A DNA stretch of 64,000 nt from Pelobates cultripes (GCA_933207985.1 OW240912.1:229475672-229539671); one strand, 5' to 3'; numbered from the stretch's first letter, positions 18,217-31,284 are shown. Notes: a model not told the origin generated them from the sequence alone. Made by a program: numbers and translations.

Positions 18217-21200
18217 CCTCATTGAACTGTGTCTGAGTTTTTTTTTGGGGGGGGGGGTTTGCAACACAATATTTTTAAATATAATTTTTGTTGTAGCACA
18301 ATGTATATGCCCATTAAAAGGTGCACTAGTAAACATTGCCCCCTAATAACATTAGCAAAAAAATACTGCACTATTTAAAAAAGAAAAAATAGTATACAAA
18401 ATGAGCCTCTTGCAACAAAAATGGTTAAATTGGTTGTTTTCCTTTAAGACCTTGAAAGCACTGAATGTTGAAAACGAATAATGTTAAAATATTCACATGC
18501 TATTATACTGTGTAGCTCTGAGCAAACAGTAGTTAACAGTTGTCAGCATCAGTGAACTGAAGATAGTGGCACCCAGATGCTCATTTATTTGATTGTGTTA
18601 TGTAAGGACAACAGCAATGTGACGCTTGTATAACACAACCATTAAAAATCCTTTTTACTATATCTATATTACATATTATAGAAAAAAACATTACTGGGGG
18701 TTATAATTTCTTAAAGGCAAAAACATAGATAAATATTAATTAAAATTTCTAAGCTCAAGGGCACTAGAAAAAACTTTTTATTTCATGAGTGCCCTGGCAA
18801 ATGGTCTGTTTTGAAAGGGTTAATAAAACACACAGGCTGCTAAAACGAAAACAGATTATTGCAATGGCTTTAAACTAATTGTACCAGCGCTTATTAAATC
18901 AGGTTCATTTAATTTGATAAATTGGGTGCTATCCCTTCTCAGTTTGGGGAATTACTCATAATCTCATTATCTACACCAACGTAAGATGTGGGACATAACA
19001 CCCTAGCCAAATAAAGTAAGCTCTATGAATCTAATAATTTAATAGGAAGCATAAAAATACTGATTCATTTTTATTATACAAAAGGAAGATGAGGATTGTA
19101 TTTACATTTGTCTGGATGTTCTAGGATTATTTAAACATCTTCTTTTTATACTGGTAGTTTTATAATAGACCAGAAACAAACATGAGACAGATGTATGAGC
19201 TGATTACCAATGTAGAAACATCTAATTAAAATGATTCCTTAAAAAGAAAAAAAAAAAACACCTTTTTTTTTAATCTAATAAATTGATTATTGCTATGTTA
19301 ATGTTAATATAATAGTGTCTACATTTTTATTTGTTGGTATAGTCCTTGGAAAAGAATTCTAGAGTTTACATTGAGATTTACGAGAGTGCTGCTCGGAAAA
19401 AAAGCCATTGTTGAAAAATAGACCTTATGCCATCAGCACAATTAGACGTGAATAATGTGTTCATGAATTGCAGGTGTTTTCTACTGTAGTTCGGTAATGG
19501 GACTTGAATGTGAATTTCAAAACTCTTAAATAGAACTATTATTTTCACTTATCATTCAAGTCATCCAAAGCAACTCAATTTTCATCCAAAATGAAGCACA
19601 GAATGGCAACAAAAGCCAATCGTTATTATATCTTTATTGGTATCAGCAATTTATAGAGCGTAATATGAATAGAAGATATACAGTGTTTTTCACTGGCAAT
19701 ATACTGATATTTTATGCACCACGTTGACATCAGCTTCCATACTTGCCAATTGTCTGGCATTTTTAAAGACAGTCTTACAGGTTTAAAATTTAATGATTGG
19801 CTTAGGTCTACTTTTTAAAAAAAAATCATTCTGTATTTTGATAGTTAAGTTAAGGCAGTTATTTAAGCATTATCTTTTTAAGAAACATATGTTAGTCTGC
19901 AGATAAAAAAATATTGTTTATTGCACCATTTAATATGGTTTTAATGGACTACTGAATATTAGAAAGTATAAGCTTTTGGAGAAAAAAAATCTTGATACGA
20001 GTAGCAACTCTGTAAAGCATATTAATATGTGATTGTGCTGTTCCTGGTCTTCCAAGGAGCAAAACACTATTGACCTTGGCATATGTCAGCCGCATTTTAA
20101 ATGGCTTATACAAAAAATTTATATCATCCTATTAGATTTTCTAAAATACCCAGATTCTAATTCATTTTTATTGAATCTTCTTTATCATTTATTATGTTTA
20201 CAGGCTAAAAAATTTAAATATTTTATGAATGATTTAACTAATCTCCTAATTAAATGTTTGAATATTGAAAAATGCAAGAGGCTGTGTACCATAATGCTCC
20301 CTTGCAGAGAACTTTAACTGTTCCAGAGTTTACTATCCAGTGATTTACTGCCTTCAGGAGATAAATGTTAATGTAAAAGATCACATGATTGGAAATACAA
20401 GTGGTTTCCTTATGAGCCCTGCATTACTTTTGTTGAATTTTACACAGTTACTTCTCTCATCTGGAAAATGGGAAAACTATAATTTGAAACCTCTTCTGTT
20501 TCGCAAAATGTCCTTCAAATAATAAACTAGTAAGCACAGTGATAATTACTGATACCTAGTTTAGATTGCTTTATAATAGGATTCTAGCTTGTAGAATACT
20601 TTCATTCACACTGTACGAATATAGTGGCTGTGAGAGTATGTTATAGTTTTTAAGCCATTTAACCGACGTCCCAATATTCATTTTCTGAATTTAAATTACA
20701 AAGTGTGAATGATATATAATACAATTATACATGCACACATGCTTAGCAATTCATTCCCAGAAAACAATTCATTGAAGAGGGATTGGCTGAGGGATCTTTA
20801 TTTCTGTCTGCTGTAGACTGTATTGAAGGTTTTTCAAATATACTGAGATATTCAAAGGTGAATATGTTTTTTAGTACATTTTTGTATAGGTTATATTTGT
20901 AATAAGGAAATGTATTCATATTTGGCAAAATGTTTTGTTAGGAGTCTTTCTTTCTTTCCATATAGGGTAGGATTAGTAGATTCTTTATTACATTTTCTCA
21001 TAGTAATTCTTGTTTATTTTGTTTCGTTCGGTATATTTTAGAATTTTCAGTTATTTTCAGTGTTTGCAAATTTGCTCATGTTTAATAGAAATTATATATT
21101 GTAGTTTTCTATCATGCAACTATATATGGGATACATTGATTTAAGACCATAGGTTTGTTTTGTTGGTGTTTTAAAGGATTAACTATTTTATTTCATTTGA

Positions 21201-23400
21201 ATAGTTACACCTTTGTAAAGTATATGTGAATACTGAATAAGAATGCTGGGACTGCCTATGATTAATTACTTTAATGAACATGAAACGCGTTTGGATTTTT
21301 TTTTTGTATACAAGCTCTGTCATTATTGTATTGCAATAAAAAAGATTTGTTACGTTTGCTAAACAGCTGCAAAACTGAGTTTCTAAACCTCCATGGACCC
21401 TGTTCTATAGATGCCTGAACTATACAGGATCCCCAAGCAGTAGGGAAACAGATGTTTTGACAATCTCCAAGCCAAAGTACTCTGAAAATAGGTCCCTAGA
21501 CGGTAACTATTAACAAAAAGGTGGAATCTGCAGAAACTGAATAGTCTGATGCCTGACAGGCACAATTTCTTAACCAATCACCTGAAAACGTTGATTTTCA
21601 GCCTCCACTCAGAAAACCTGTTTGAATATTGACTGGGACATAAGTTTAGAAAGACCATTGGTTTGCCTCTGAGCCCAACTCATGAGAGAGAGTTAATGAC
21701 TAAGCCTGGCGCTATTTGTTTCTCCTTGCTTGTTGAAAAGGGCCATGCAGAGTTTCAAACAGAATCCCTAAATATGCCCCTGGAAGTGACAAAAGTTTAG
21801 AAGTGCCACTTTGAGTTACAGGAGGTAAACTAAGGTTTGTGTGAACAGGTGATGCCAAATTAACAATCAGTAATTGTTAGCTTGTGCTCTTCATTATTGC
21901 TGCAAAACCTCTTCTGAGACTGTCCTGACATGTTCACCAATCCATGTTTGTCTTGCGAGCAGAACAGATTAAAATATTATGGCAATGTTGGCCTGTGTAC
22001 GGATGCAATTGTCTGGGTTATGCCACTGAGTCCATCTGGCAGCATTGTCAATTGCAAAGCCATCTTATTTCCAGGAAAATTGACAAAAGCATCCATAGGT
22101 GCTGCTGACCAACAGACTACATCTTCCTCCAAAATACACTTTATTGCATTCCATATCTTTACTATCTCAATCTACGCAAGGATTGGACTGTTTTTTGGCC
22201 TCTATGCTTGACGGGGCGGGAATGGTTATGAGTGGTTCTGAGACACGATTAAAACACACATAAGAAATTCCAGCCAACATAAAAATTCTAACTCTTTTAA
22301 TAATTAATAATTAAACAAGTTAAGTGTTTGAGGGTACATAATCACTTTTATTTACCACCCCAAAATGTCTTTAATATTATGCAGTATATAGTTGTATTTT
22401 AATATGCAATTGGCATTACAATACTGCTAGTAAATTTTACATTGTATATTTTTGGCTTTTCTCCAGCAAAAGTCAGGTACTTTACAAAACATTTTAATCC
22501 AATTTCTGCCAGGATTTGTACCGCTTGATTGCAGTATGTGTGTTCTTTGATTTTATTATTCATGGTACAGTGGTGCGTTAAATCAAATATCTTATACCAC
22601 TTCTCAGTGGCAATTTTTATGCTTTGCTCTCTTTACCATTAAGATAAAATATGTTAGCGCCTTCATTCTAACTGATTGTATTAGATTATATAATTTCATT
22701 ATCCCTTTCTAGAATGTTTTTTTTTTTTTTTTACTATAAATTTGTCCAAAGGCTGTAAAATGTCTCTTCATGTGTCACTGCTGTGTTGACACCATTGCAA
22801 AACTAAATTCTGTTTGCATCTATCTTTGTTTTGTATTACTAATATGATAGTCATGGTATACTATAATAGTTAGACATACGCTATTGCCTTTAGATTTATT
22901 GATATTTCAAATGTTTGTCTCACTGATCATATGCTTTCCAGTTCCAATAGTACATAAAATTATATATATATTTTTTTTTTTATGGCTAGGTCCATAAAGC
23001 CCATCCTAACGTGTCCATCACCAATTTTAACCCTGAAAAGAAGTTAATTTATTTACCATGGCTTTATTCTGTAAATGGTTTCCCTATGTCCTCTGATAGT
23101 ACAGAAACATTTTGGTCAAACTTTATGGTTGCATTTTAGCATTTTATATTCTGGAGATAATTTCAGGAAGTTGCATTCATAAGAACCTTACATTTTTGTC
23201 AATCTGTATTTTATTGTGGCATTAAGAATGTACATAACCGTTTCAAGTCAGCAATACTAACCACATTTTAGTAATGATATGTAATAACAGGATTGTCAAA
23301 CTTGTCTAAACAGTTTGGAAAATCTAAGCTTTTTATAGGCAAGACATTTCAGACAAGCAGAGCTTTACATGTGGGCAAACATGCTAAGTAAACAACAAAA
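18217..23400. other. AT-rich CALN1 intron
   Basis: No gene, tRNA or clear repeat seen, apart from homopolymer runs (18239-18257, 19244-19271, 22713-22733). A GAAACGCGTTTGG motif lies at about 21287, upstream of an AATAAA; it resembles relics of ribozyme-bearing retroelement termini. Apparent frames at 20033-20522 and 21930-22211 lack homology I recognise. Confidence 0.45.
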
Positions 23401-23419
23401 AATATAACATTTGTACCAC

Positions 23420-24448
23420 TGGGTGTAAGCTACAAGAGAGTATGAGAGGAGTAGGAGCAAGCCCCAGACCCACATACCCCCAGCTTTGTTGTAGCAAGGA
23501 TAATAATATGCAGTAAGCCAGTAAAATTAGCATAGCAGTGGAGAGACTGTCCACAAAATTGCTCAGCCTTTGCCAGTAGATGGGAGGCTGTTAATGCGAA
23601 GAAAAGTAAATCCACCAAACTGCAGGGGGTGAGGGGTCTGGCAGTGACCACTGAAACTAGGCCTCTGGACAAACCCATTGCACGCTACAGGCACAGCTGC
23701 GTGAGAACCCTCCAGGGATGCAATGTACGCTTGTCAGTGTGGCCCTCACTGGAGCACTGATGAAGGACGTGACTGCAGGACTTGGAAGAAGGCAGACCAC
23801 AAGGTAGCTACAGCTTTGGCCTCTGTCTTGGCCATCTTACCATCTTTGTTGTGCTGGAGAAATGTCAGGGAGATGTTGCTGAATCCCACTTACCAAGAAC
23901 TGTAACGTCCTGCTTGTCAGTTAACTTAGTCCGTGGAGCCGAGCCAGATGTGAGGTACCTAGCATTGGGCTGTGAGTAGATAGGCAGCTTGTGTCCCATA
24001 AGCTGGCTGTGAAGGGTGCACAGCTTCAGCCAGAAGTTCGTAAACATCTCCTCCAACTGCCAATTGTTGTGTCCATCAGGCCTTATATTGGGGAGATAGA
24101 AAGGGGATCGTAGTATGTGCAGCAAGACAGACCCGGTGTTGGTAAGGTCTGCCTCCACCAGTGGGTGAACGAGTAGGTGCCATGATAACCCTCATTGGTG
24201 GGGGTGAGAGAGATAAGCCCTCCTCTCCCTCAACAGCCTCTGCTGGTAAGCCGCATTGTGTGTATCTGGTTTGAGTTTCCCGTAGTTAGTTGAGCAGCTT
24301 TAAAGTGAGTCATGGTAAGCAGGAGTTTGTCCCCACCACAACAGGTTCTAGTTTTCATAGAGGGAGAATTGAATTAGTAGTGCTTTTTCAGTAGCTGTGT
24401 ACACAACTCACATGAAGTGCGACCAGTTAGAATGGCAGTCAGGCCCCG
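23420..24448 (-). mobile_element. Probable decayed L1-like 5' region
   Basis: In minus orientation the right edge begins GGGCGGGGCCTGACTGCC, like frog L1 5' ends (compare GGGGCGTGGCCTGGC at 6557). A GC-rich, frame-poor stretch follows. No ORF1 core motif was recognised. A similar edge occurs at 25917. Weak evidence. Confidence 0.3.
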
Positions 24449-24696
24449 CCCACCTACCTTACATTTTTATTTATTTGTCATACTTACCATATGTGAAAAT
24501 AAATATCTGTTTTGTCTTCCATTTTATAATGTTTCTGAAACATTTCTGGATAATAGAAAAACTATAGTTTATAAAGTGTTCATCCCCATTATTTCCAAGT
24601 GTCTCAATTCAGGTGGGCCATCTCATCTAAAATGGGACATTTTTATACATCCTTGCTTCTGTTACCTGTAAAGTAACCATATGTTTATCAAAAAAA

Positions 24697-24701
24697 AATA
24701 A

Positions 24702-24743
<42 letters not shown>
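24697..24743. repeat. (TA)n microsatellite
   Basis: An uninterrupted AT dinucleotide run of about 46 bp flanked by A- and T-runs. Confidence 0.95.
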
Positions 24744-24748
<5 letters not shown>

Positions 24749-24957
24749 TTTTTTTGTTAGTGCATAGGTGTACAAACAGGCTTGTGGTGCCCCAACAGCA
24801 TTCCAAAAGCTAATCATCAGATATAACAGTGTAACGTTCTTAAGTGTGAAGGATATACTAGGATTTCCTGTGCTCATTAGAAAATATAACATACTAGCAA
24901 GATATAATAGAACTGGCTAAAACTGAGACTACACTGGGTTGGTGAGGAGTCTGCCTA

Positions 24958-25917
24958 GGACACTTAGCCTATGCCACTTAGAGTCCAAATGAAATGATAC
25001 AGCTTGGTACCAGGCTCTGCCTCACCCCCTTGCCCTGACTGTGTACGGCGTCGAAACAGGAAGGTCTGTGACTTCCATGGGCCAGCGCTCTTGTGTACTT
25101 GGCAGCAGAAGGGGGCGTCCTCCGGGTTATGCCGGTTCCGCTGAAGGCTAGGGAGTCTGGATCTCTGTGGTCGAGGTGAGTAGTGGCGGCCATTGCTGGA
25201 TATGATGGGGAAGCTTTACCCACCGCTGTGGCTTCCTGCATCTTCTCACTTTCTTGGTTGTGCGGGAGGGTTGTTTATACATGCCGCTTCTAGTAGCAGG
25301 ACGTCTCCAGGGAATCGCTGTGCCTTCAGCAGGCGTGTAGGGTAGCTCTGTGGGGTGCTCTGCCTCAGGAGATTGAGTAGGTGTCGCCTTGATACGAGCC
25401 TCCAGTTTTACCTAGAAGCCTGCAAATATCGCATCCAAGTGCTCCAGTACGTGTTCGGCAGCGCCTCGTTGTGTTTCCATGGGCTATGTAAGTCCAGACT
25501 GGTGGAACAGATGTGTGTCTGCCATCTTAGGTGAGTTAGCCGCGATCAAGAGTCATGGAATGGCAGCTGTTTTGGGTCATTAGAGGTGTTAGCCAGTGGA
25601 TACCGGGATAACCCTCGCTGTTCCGAGGGGAACGGGGGGGACCGCTATGTTCACCGGGACCACTCTGTCAGCAAGGGAGCTAGGAGAGTGGCCGCCTCTC
25701 CAAAGCTCTGGCTCGTGTAGGCCACAAGCGGGTTATGCCGTGGTTTAACAGGCTCACAATGGGTATCCTCCGGTTCACCTAAGACCCCTTGACAAGATAA
25801 GAGCTTAATGCGGCCTGATTAATGGGTGGCCCGTGTAGAAAACACGAATTTTCAGGGCCAGATGTAGGAGCTCTTGCTATGCACGTCTGGCTACATTGGC
25901 AGTCAAGCTACGCCCCC
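24958..25917 (-). mobile_element. Second probable decayed L1-like 5' region
   Basis: The right edge in minus orientation reads GGGGGCGTAGCTTGACTGCC, again an L1-like 5' start. The body is GC-richer than the intron around it. Frames are short and unrecognised. Confidence 0.3.
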
Positions 25918-26911
25918 TCTAACCATATATTATGGAGGTCAAAGAGAGGCTGTGGAGGCAATCTGAATACATATGTTGTTGTAGCCTATCCACTGCATGC
26001 TTTGGGGTGTTCTGCGTTCACTGTTGTTCTTGTGCATTTCCCTGTGGCTATTTGTCTGCATGATTTTATTCATTGACCTGCTTCCACATAATTGGCTAGT
26101 TAGATATGTGCATCAATGAGCATGTGTACAGGTGTACATAATAATGTGGCCATCTACTGGTTGTGTATATAAAATTCCCAACTTGGACTGACAATATGGA
26201 CATTGCTTGAAGTTTTCTTGGAAGTAATGAAATAAAGGGCCACACTGTTTAACCTATTTATGAGACCCCTTAGTGGTGTATTATTTGCATTTGTATATGT
26301 AGTGGCCAGAGATTCGCCCCAAGCTAGTACAGTAAACACACACACACACCACAGTAAGATTAAAATAATAATTTAAAATTTAAATCTCTACATACAATGT
26401 CCTATAAGTAACCCACTGCAGTTTGTTTTTTTCGCACATACACCATTATTTATACAAAGTTGTTTTAATGTTCATCTTGAACTAATGCAAAATGTTCTGG
26501 TTTTACAAGTGTGTAATTAATCTGAATATGTAATTTTGTCGAATATTATATTATCCTGATTTATTTTATGTTTCATATCCTAAAAAGCAGGAGCTTGTCA
26601 CTTCTGATTAGAACGACATTTTTTATTTAATACTTGCACAGCATCTGTGTTGTAAAATATGCTTAGTAAATGTGCCATCAAAACTAACCGACTAAGCTTT
26701 ATGAGAAATGCTTACATTAAATGTCTATGATTTCTAATAATGTTTATGTACATAACAGTACAGTTTGCTGAAATTTCTCTAGCTATTTCAAACATACAAA
26801 ATGAAGCCTTGTGCTCAAATTCCAAATGGCCATTAGATTGTAAGCTCACCTGCCATGCCAAGGAAAAACCTCTTAGGTTTAACCATTCACCTTGCTTCTT
26901 TCAGCTTCAGG
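25918..26911. other. Intronic sequence
   Basis: Non-coding apart from a small CACA run at about 26337-26348. Nothing recognised. Confidence 0.45.
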
Positions 26912-26927
26912 TAAAAATCTCTAATGA

Positions 26928-27162
26928 AAAATAAGAAATGATCACAAGGCACATAAAAAGAGTATTTATTCATGCATAGAAAATACAACAAGATACCATT
27001 ATAGCAGAGAGAAAGTGCATAGTATAGTGCTAAACTAGTATGTAGTACCAAAACCACAATGTAAGTAAAGTGCTTAATGCAAAAACCCATTAAAAAAGGT
27101 ATGCTGACCAAGATCAGGAGAAATGAAACCCCAACGTTTCAGCTGTGAAGCCTTCCTCTGGA
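26928..27162 (-). mobile_element. 235-bp retroposed element with ribozyme-like 5' end
   Basis: Flanked by perfect 16-bp repeats TAAAAATCTCTAATGA (26912-26927 and 27163-27178), a clear target-site duplication. In minus orientation it starts CCAGAGGAAGGCTTCACAGC, then TGAAACGTTGGGG, and has AATAAATACTC near its 3' end. There is no coding capacity. The CAGAGGA...GAAAC pattern resembles a hammerhead core (CUGANGA...GAAA) with one core mismatch. It may be a terminal-repeat-derived or SINE-like short element mobilised in trans. Confidence 0.7.
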
Positions 27163-27178
27163 TAAAAATCTCTAATGA

Positions 27179-27474
27179 GACAAACAGGGGTATCTTTCTA
27201 AACCCCTACACACTTATTAACCATTAATAGGGAACACATAGGGTGGGCATAAGCATTGTAACATGGCTCAAATTCCCTCTAATCCTGGGTGGCAACAATG
27301 ACCATAGCACACATCAGCCCCAATACATACAATAAAAAAGTTACTTGTACACTATACCAAATCCCTCTGCACGTTTTAATAACTGGTGATGTTTTAGTAT
27401 AACTCCATTGGCCATTTAAATGTAAGCTCACCTGCCTCCACAAGGCAAAACCTCTTAGTCGAGTCCTACACTAA
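27179..27474. other. Intronic sequence
   Basis: Nothing recognised. It contains two similar short motifs, CATT...TAAGCTCACCTGCC, at 26832 and 27412-27437, suggesting another old repeat. Confidence 0.4.
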
Positions 27475-28170
27475 CAATGAGGGAATATTCTAGCTTCAGG
27501 GACTGAATAATCTAAATTTTATTAAAGACAGGAGGCGAATATTTGCTTTACTTTCTTTACTGAATCTTCCCAGCAGCAAAGAAACAGTTAAACAATGGAA
27601 AACAAAATCAACCAATCAGAAGACATCTAGACAGTGATATGTGGCTATGAGACTCCTCCCAACTCCTCTTTCTTGATGCAGCCAAAACTTTGGTCAACAG
27701 TGTAAACCAGAAAATAGTCCGCAAAACACAAAGCGTAGTAAACGAGACATAAAGAGTCCAGTGAAGAGATGAATCAAGGATTCCATGAAGGACAAGAAGA
27801 AACTTCACACTAGAACACAAAGCACATTTGTAAGTATGGTGTGATTGGTAGAATGGCAGTCCTACAGAAACAAACATTAATGTGACAAGTCATGTGTCAA
27901 TAATTATGCAATACAATATACATATATATTGTGAAAACTAGAGTAATCTAAATACATTACAATAAAACCATGATTCAATGATATATGAGACAAGTAAAAG
28001 GCATTGATGACCTTACTCGAATATCCCCAAGTGGATGAAATAAAGGGTGGGACATTGAAAGATTTAAATAAGCCATTGGGTGGGAAAATATTCGCCTCCG
28101 ATCATTAAAGCTAGAATAATTCCTAATTTTATGGCAAGACAGGAGGCTTCATATTTGCTGTTTTAACGCC
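27475..28170 (-). repeat. DIRS terminal and internal complementary repeat region
   Basis: AAGACAGGAGGCGAATATTTGC (quoted as AAGACAGGAGGC + GAATATTTGC) at about 27520 recurs directly at about 28132 (AAGACAGGAGGCTTCATATT) and inverted at 28084 (AATATTCGCCTCC). TAGAAT/ATTCTA motifs are also shared in inverted form. Mixed direct and inverted terminal motifs are the hallmark of DIRS ends. Confidence 0.5.
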
Positions 28171-28236
28171 TGGAAAGTAAATGGGAAAAAAGTGCAAGAT
28201 GTAGGTAGGAAATAGAAGGTAGATCCCTGGTGACCA

Positions 28237-28797
28237 AGGCAGAGGACGGAGCCGCGCCCTGTACAGACTGGGAACCAAAAGAAGCTTCAACTAATCCATC
28301 TAATCCAACGAGAAATTGTGGGACGGGAAACAAGGTTATAAGGATGAATATAAGATACAGAGGTCCCAATGGAGCCTGAAGAGGGGAGATAAGAGTGACA
28401 TATTGCTGTAAGCAACGAGCAACACAAAGAGGTCTATCTGGAAAGTAAGGGAAAAAAAAACAGAGGTGGAAAGAACCCTTGTGTGACAAACAATGGAAAA
28501 ACTTACACCCTTAAGGGTGAATGCAAAAGCGTGGAAGCCAAAGGCCATGCTGTCAGAAACTCAATTAAACAAAGCAATAAGGCTAGTTTCGCTGAGAGTT
28601 GGTGGAAGGAAAGTTCTGAATTAGGAGGCCAGGAATGATAAAACCTGAGCAACATCCCAGAATTCAATGGATTGAGGAGCCTGGGGTCAAGAAAGACAAA
28701 TACCCTGTAACAATCTGCAAACAGACAGATGTTTCCCAACTGGAAACCCGTCAATCGGGATATGAGCTGCCGAAATAGCAGAACGAAAAACGTTTAT
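28237..28797 (-). pseudogene. DIRS tyrosine recombinase fragment, copy 1
   Basis: Broken frames contain LSAKLALLLCL followed by a decayed equivalent of the RASEL box, then TISRWIRWIS, both typical of the DIRS YR domain. The YR integrates circular DIRS DNA. It is nearly identical to 29790-30350 at a spacing of 1,553 bp. Confidence 0.6.
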
Positions 28798-29505
28798 GTG
28801 TAACGGAGCTCCCTGTACTCCGACCGAGTACCCTCCGTTGACGGATGCTCCTAGCGCTTCCTGAGGACTCCAAGCGCTGCAGCAGACACCACAACCACCG
28901 CAGACTCCGCAACCGCCGTATCTTGACTGGAGTCTCGCCGTCTTCCTTCCACCCTGTACGAACCTCCAGCATCCAGGACTGTGTGGTGAAGACCCCTCCT
29001 CCAAGGAGAGCGTGTCAGGAACAAGCTCTTAAAAGAGCTAAGTGACTCAAGCTCAGGGGAGCATGCAGAGCATAGCAATCCCCAGTGTGATTATAACAGC
29101 TCCCTCCAATAACGAGACAAGGCTACGTTTAGAGGGATCAAGAAGAACTGTCAAAACCTTTATTCCCTTGGGACCAGCCAATACAGTCACCACAATAACA
29201 TTGTTGTGAAACCTCAATAAAATCACAAACAGTCAAACCATATCAAGAAACACACAGTGACTTATCACAACACAATGGCACATTTTTAAAGGGGTGGGGG
29301 GAGACAATATTTAACAGTAAATATCTCACCTGCCTGCAGAATTAGCAATATGCAAATCTACCCAAATATGCAAATGAACCAGTCTTGCAATTCAGGTAGT
29401 GCATATTGCTGTTGCTACCAACAGAGGGCACTAGACCAGCTCCATAGCCAAACCCACCTAGTTGGTAGCAAACCTCAGCAGTACAGGAGAGAAGGCAATA
29501 CATTT
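28798..29505. repeat. LTR copy 1 (truncated)
   Basis: 708 bp identical by eye to the left part of the LTR at 30351-31284: TGTAACGGAGCTCC start, AATAAAGG poly-A signal on the minus strand near 29160. Homology stops at TTTCACA (29505), followed by unrelated sequence. Confidence 0.6.
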
Positions 29506-29789
29506 CACATAACAAGAAAAAGGAAACTCAAAAGGCTGGAAAGTGGGAGGGGAGGAAAAGACACTCCCGTATCCCAATGCCGAGCCTCCAGAGTATAGAG
29601 GTCACCTGGACTGGTAAAAGGGGGTAACCCTGGAAATTGTAGAAAAAAGGAAGAAAAAAAACACCCAAAAAGGGATGTCTTATATAAAGACCGCCCAGAG
29701 GGTAAATACCCAGTCCAATCTCAACAGTAGTGTAGTTGCCAAAAAATAAAAAAGCCTTTATTGAAATCTATTAAAAAACCTGGGTAATC
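29506..29789. other. Unique insert between the two duplicated units
   Basis: 284 bp, A-rich, with no homology seen to either flank. It ends AAAAAACCTGGGTAAT immediately before the second unit. Confidence 0.5.
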
Positions 29790-30350
29790 AGGCAGAGGAC
29801 GGAGCCGCGCCCTGTACAGACTGGGAACCAAAAGAAGCTTCAACTAATCCATCTAATCCAACGAGAAATTGTGGGACGGGAAACAAGGTTATAAGGATGA
29901 ATATAAGATACAGAGGTCCCAATGGAGCCTGAAGAGGGGAGATAAGAGTGACATATTGCTGTAAGCAACGAGCAACACAAAGAGGTCTATCTGGAAAGTA
30001 AGGGAAAAAAAAACAGAGGTGGAAAGAACCCTTGTGTGACAAACAATGGAAAAACTTACACCCTTAAGGGTGAATGCAAAAGCGTGGAAGCCAAAGGCCA
30101 TGCTGTCAGAAACTCAATTAAACAAAGCAATAAGGCTAGTTTCGCTGAGAGTTGGTGGAAGGAAAGTTCTGAATTAGGAGGCCAGGAATGATAAAACCTG
30201 AGCAACATCCCAGAATTCAATGGATTGAGGAGCCTGGGGTCAAGAAAGACAAATACCCTGTAACAATCTGCAAACAGACAGATGTTTCCCAACTGGAAAC
30301 CCGTCAATCGGGATATGAGCTGCCGAAATAGCAGAACGAAAAACGTTTAT
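29790..30350 (-). pseudogene. DIRS tyrosine recombinase fragment, copy 2
   Basis: As copy 1. This copy is the one contiguous, through the LTR, with the DIRS RNase H part at 31285 and beyond. Confidence 0.6.
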
Positions 30351-31284
30351 GTGTAACGGAGCTCCCTGTACTCCGACCGAGTACCCTCCGTTGACGGATG
30401 CTCCTAGCGCTTCCTGAGGACTCCAAGCGCTGCAGCAGACACCACAACCACCGCAGACTCCGCAACCGCCGTATCTTGACTGGAGTCTCGCCGTCTTCCT
30501 TCCACCCTGTACGAACCTCCAGCATCCAGGACTGTGTGGTGAAGACCCCTCCTCCAAGGAGAGCGTGTCAGGAACAAGCTCTTAAAAGAGCTAAGTGACT
30601 CAAGCTCAGGGGAGCATGCAGAGCATAGCAATCCCCAGTGTGATTATAACAGCTCCCTCCAATAACGAGACAAGGCTACGTTTAGAGGGATCAAGAAGAA
30701 CTGTCAAAACCTTTATTCCCTTGGGACCAGCCAATACAGTCACCACAATAACATTGTTGTGAAACCTCAATAAAATCACAAACAGTCAAACCATATCAAG
30801 AAACACACAGTGACTTATCACAACACAATGGCACATTTTTAAAGGGGTGGGGGGAGACAATATTTAACAGTAAATATCTCACCTGCCTGCAGAATTAGCA
30901 ATATGCAAATCTACCCAAATATGCAAATGAACCAGTCTTGCAATTCAGGTAGTGCATATTGCTGTTGCTACCAACAGAGGGCACTAGACCAGCTCCATAG
31001 CCAAACCCACCTAGTTGGTAGCAAACCTCAGCAGTACAGGAGAGAAGGCAATACATTTCACAGTACACACACACACTATAAACAATTACATTACACACAC
31101 CCTGCACCTATAATGGGTACAGGGTGACTAAAACATAAGATAAATAAAGCAGCCTACATAAATAGTCTGTCTGAAGGTAGAATAGGGGCTTTAAAGGCAA
31201 ATACATCAAAGTGTCATAGTCACAGGGGAGGAGGCTGGCAAGCAGGCCTCTCCAGTACCAAGTGGCGAAGGGCACTTCGTCACA
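30351..31284 (-). repeat. Probable solo LTR inserted in DIRS element
   Basis: In minus orientation it begins TGTGACGAAGTGCCCTTCGCC (quoted as TGTGACGAAG + TGCCCTTCGCC) and ends CTCCGTTACA, with the TG...CA limits of LTRs. It carries AATAAAGG downstream of a promoter-like region. Flanks TTATG (left) and GTATG (right) match at 4 of 5 bases, as for a 5-bp duplication. DIRS sequence continues on both sides. No internal retroviral-type genes are present. The lineage is unassigned. Confidence 0.5.

Larger units (their letters stand above)
28237..31055. repeat. Direct duplication, unit about 1,266 bp, period 1,553 bp
   Basis: Units 28237-29502 and 29790-31055 are virtually identical over their full length, including all frames on both strands. 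Each unit joins the DIRS recombinase piece to the same LTR at the same point, so the LTR inserted before the duplication. Confidence 0.85.

Noticed and set aside
20033..20522. Possible coding exon in AT-rich DNA
   Set aside because: Frames of 94 and 60 residues have AT-driven composition, no splice-bounded conserved motif and no EF-hand signature expected of the next CALN1 exon.
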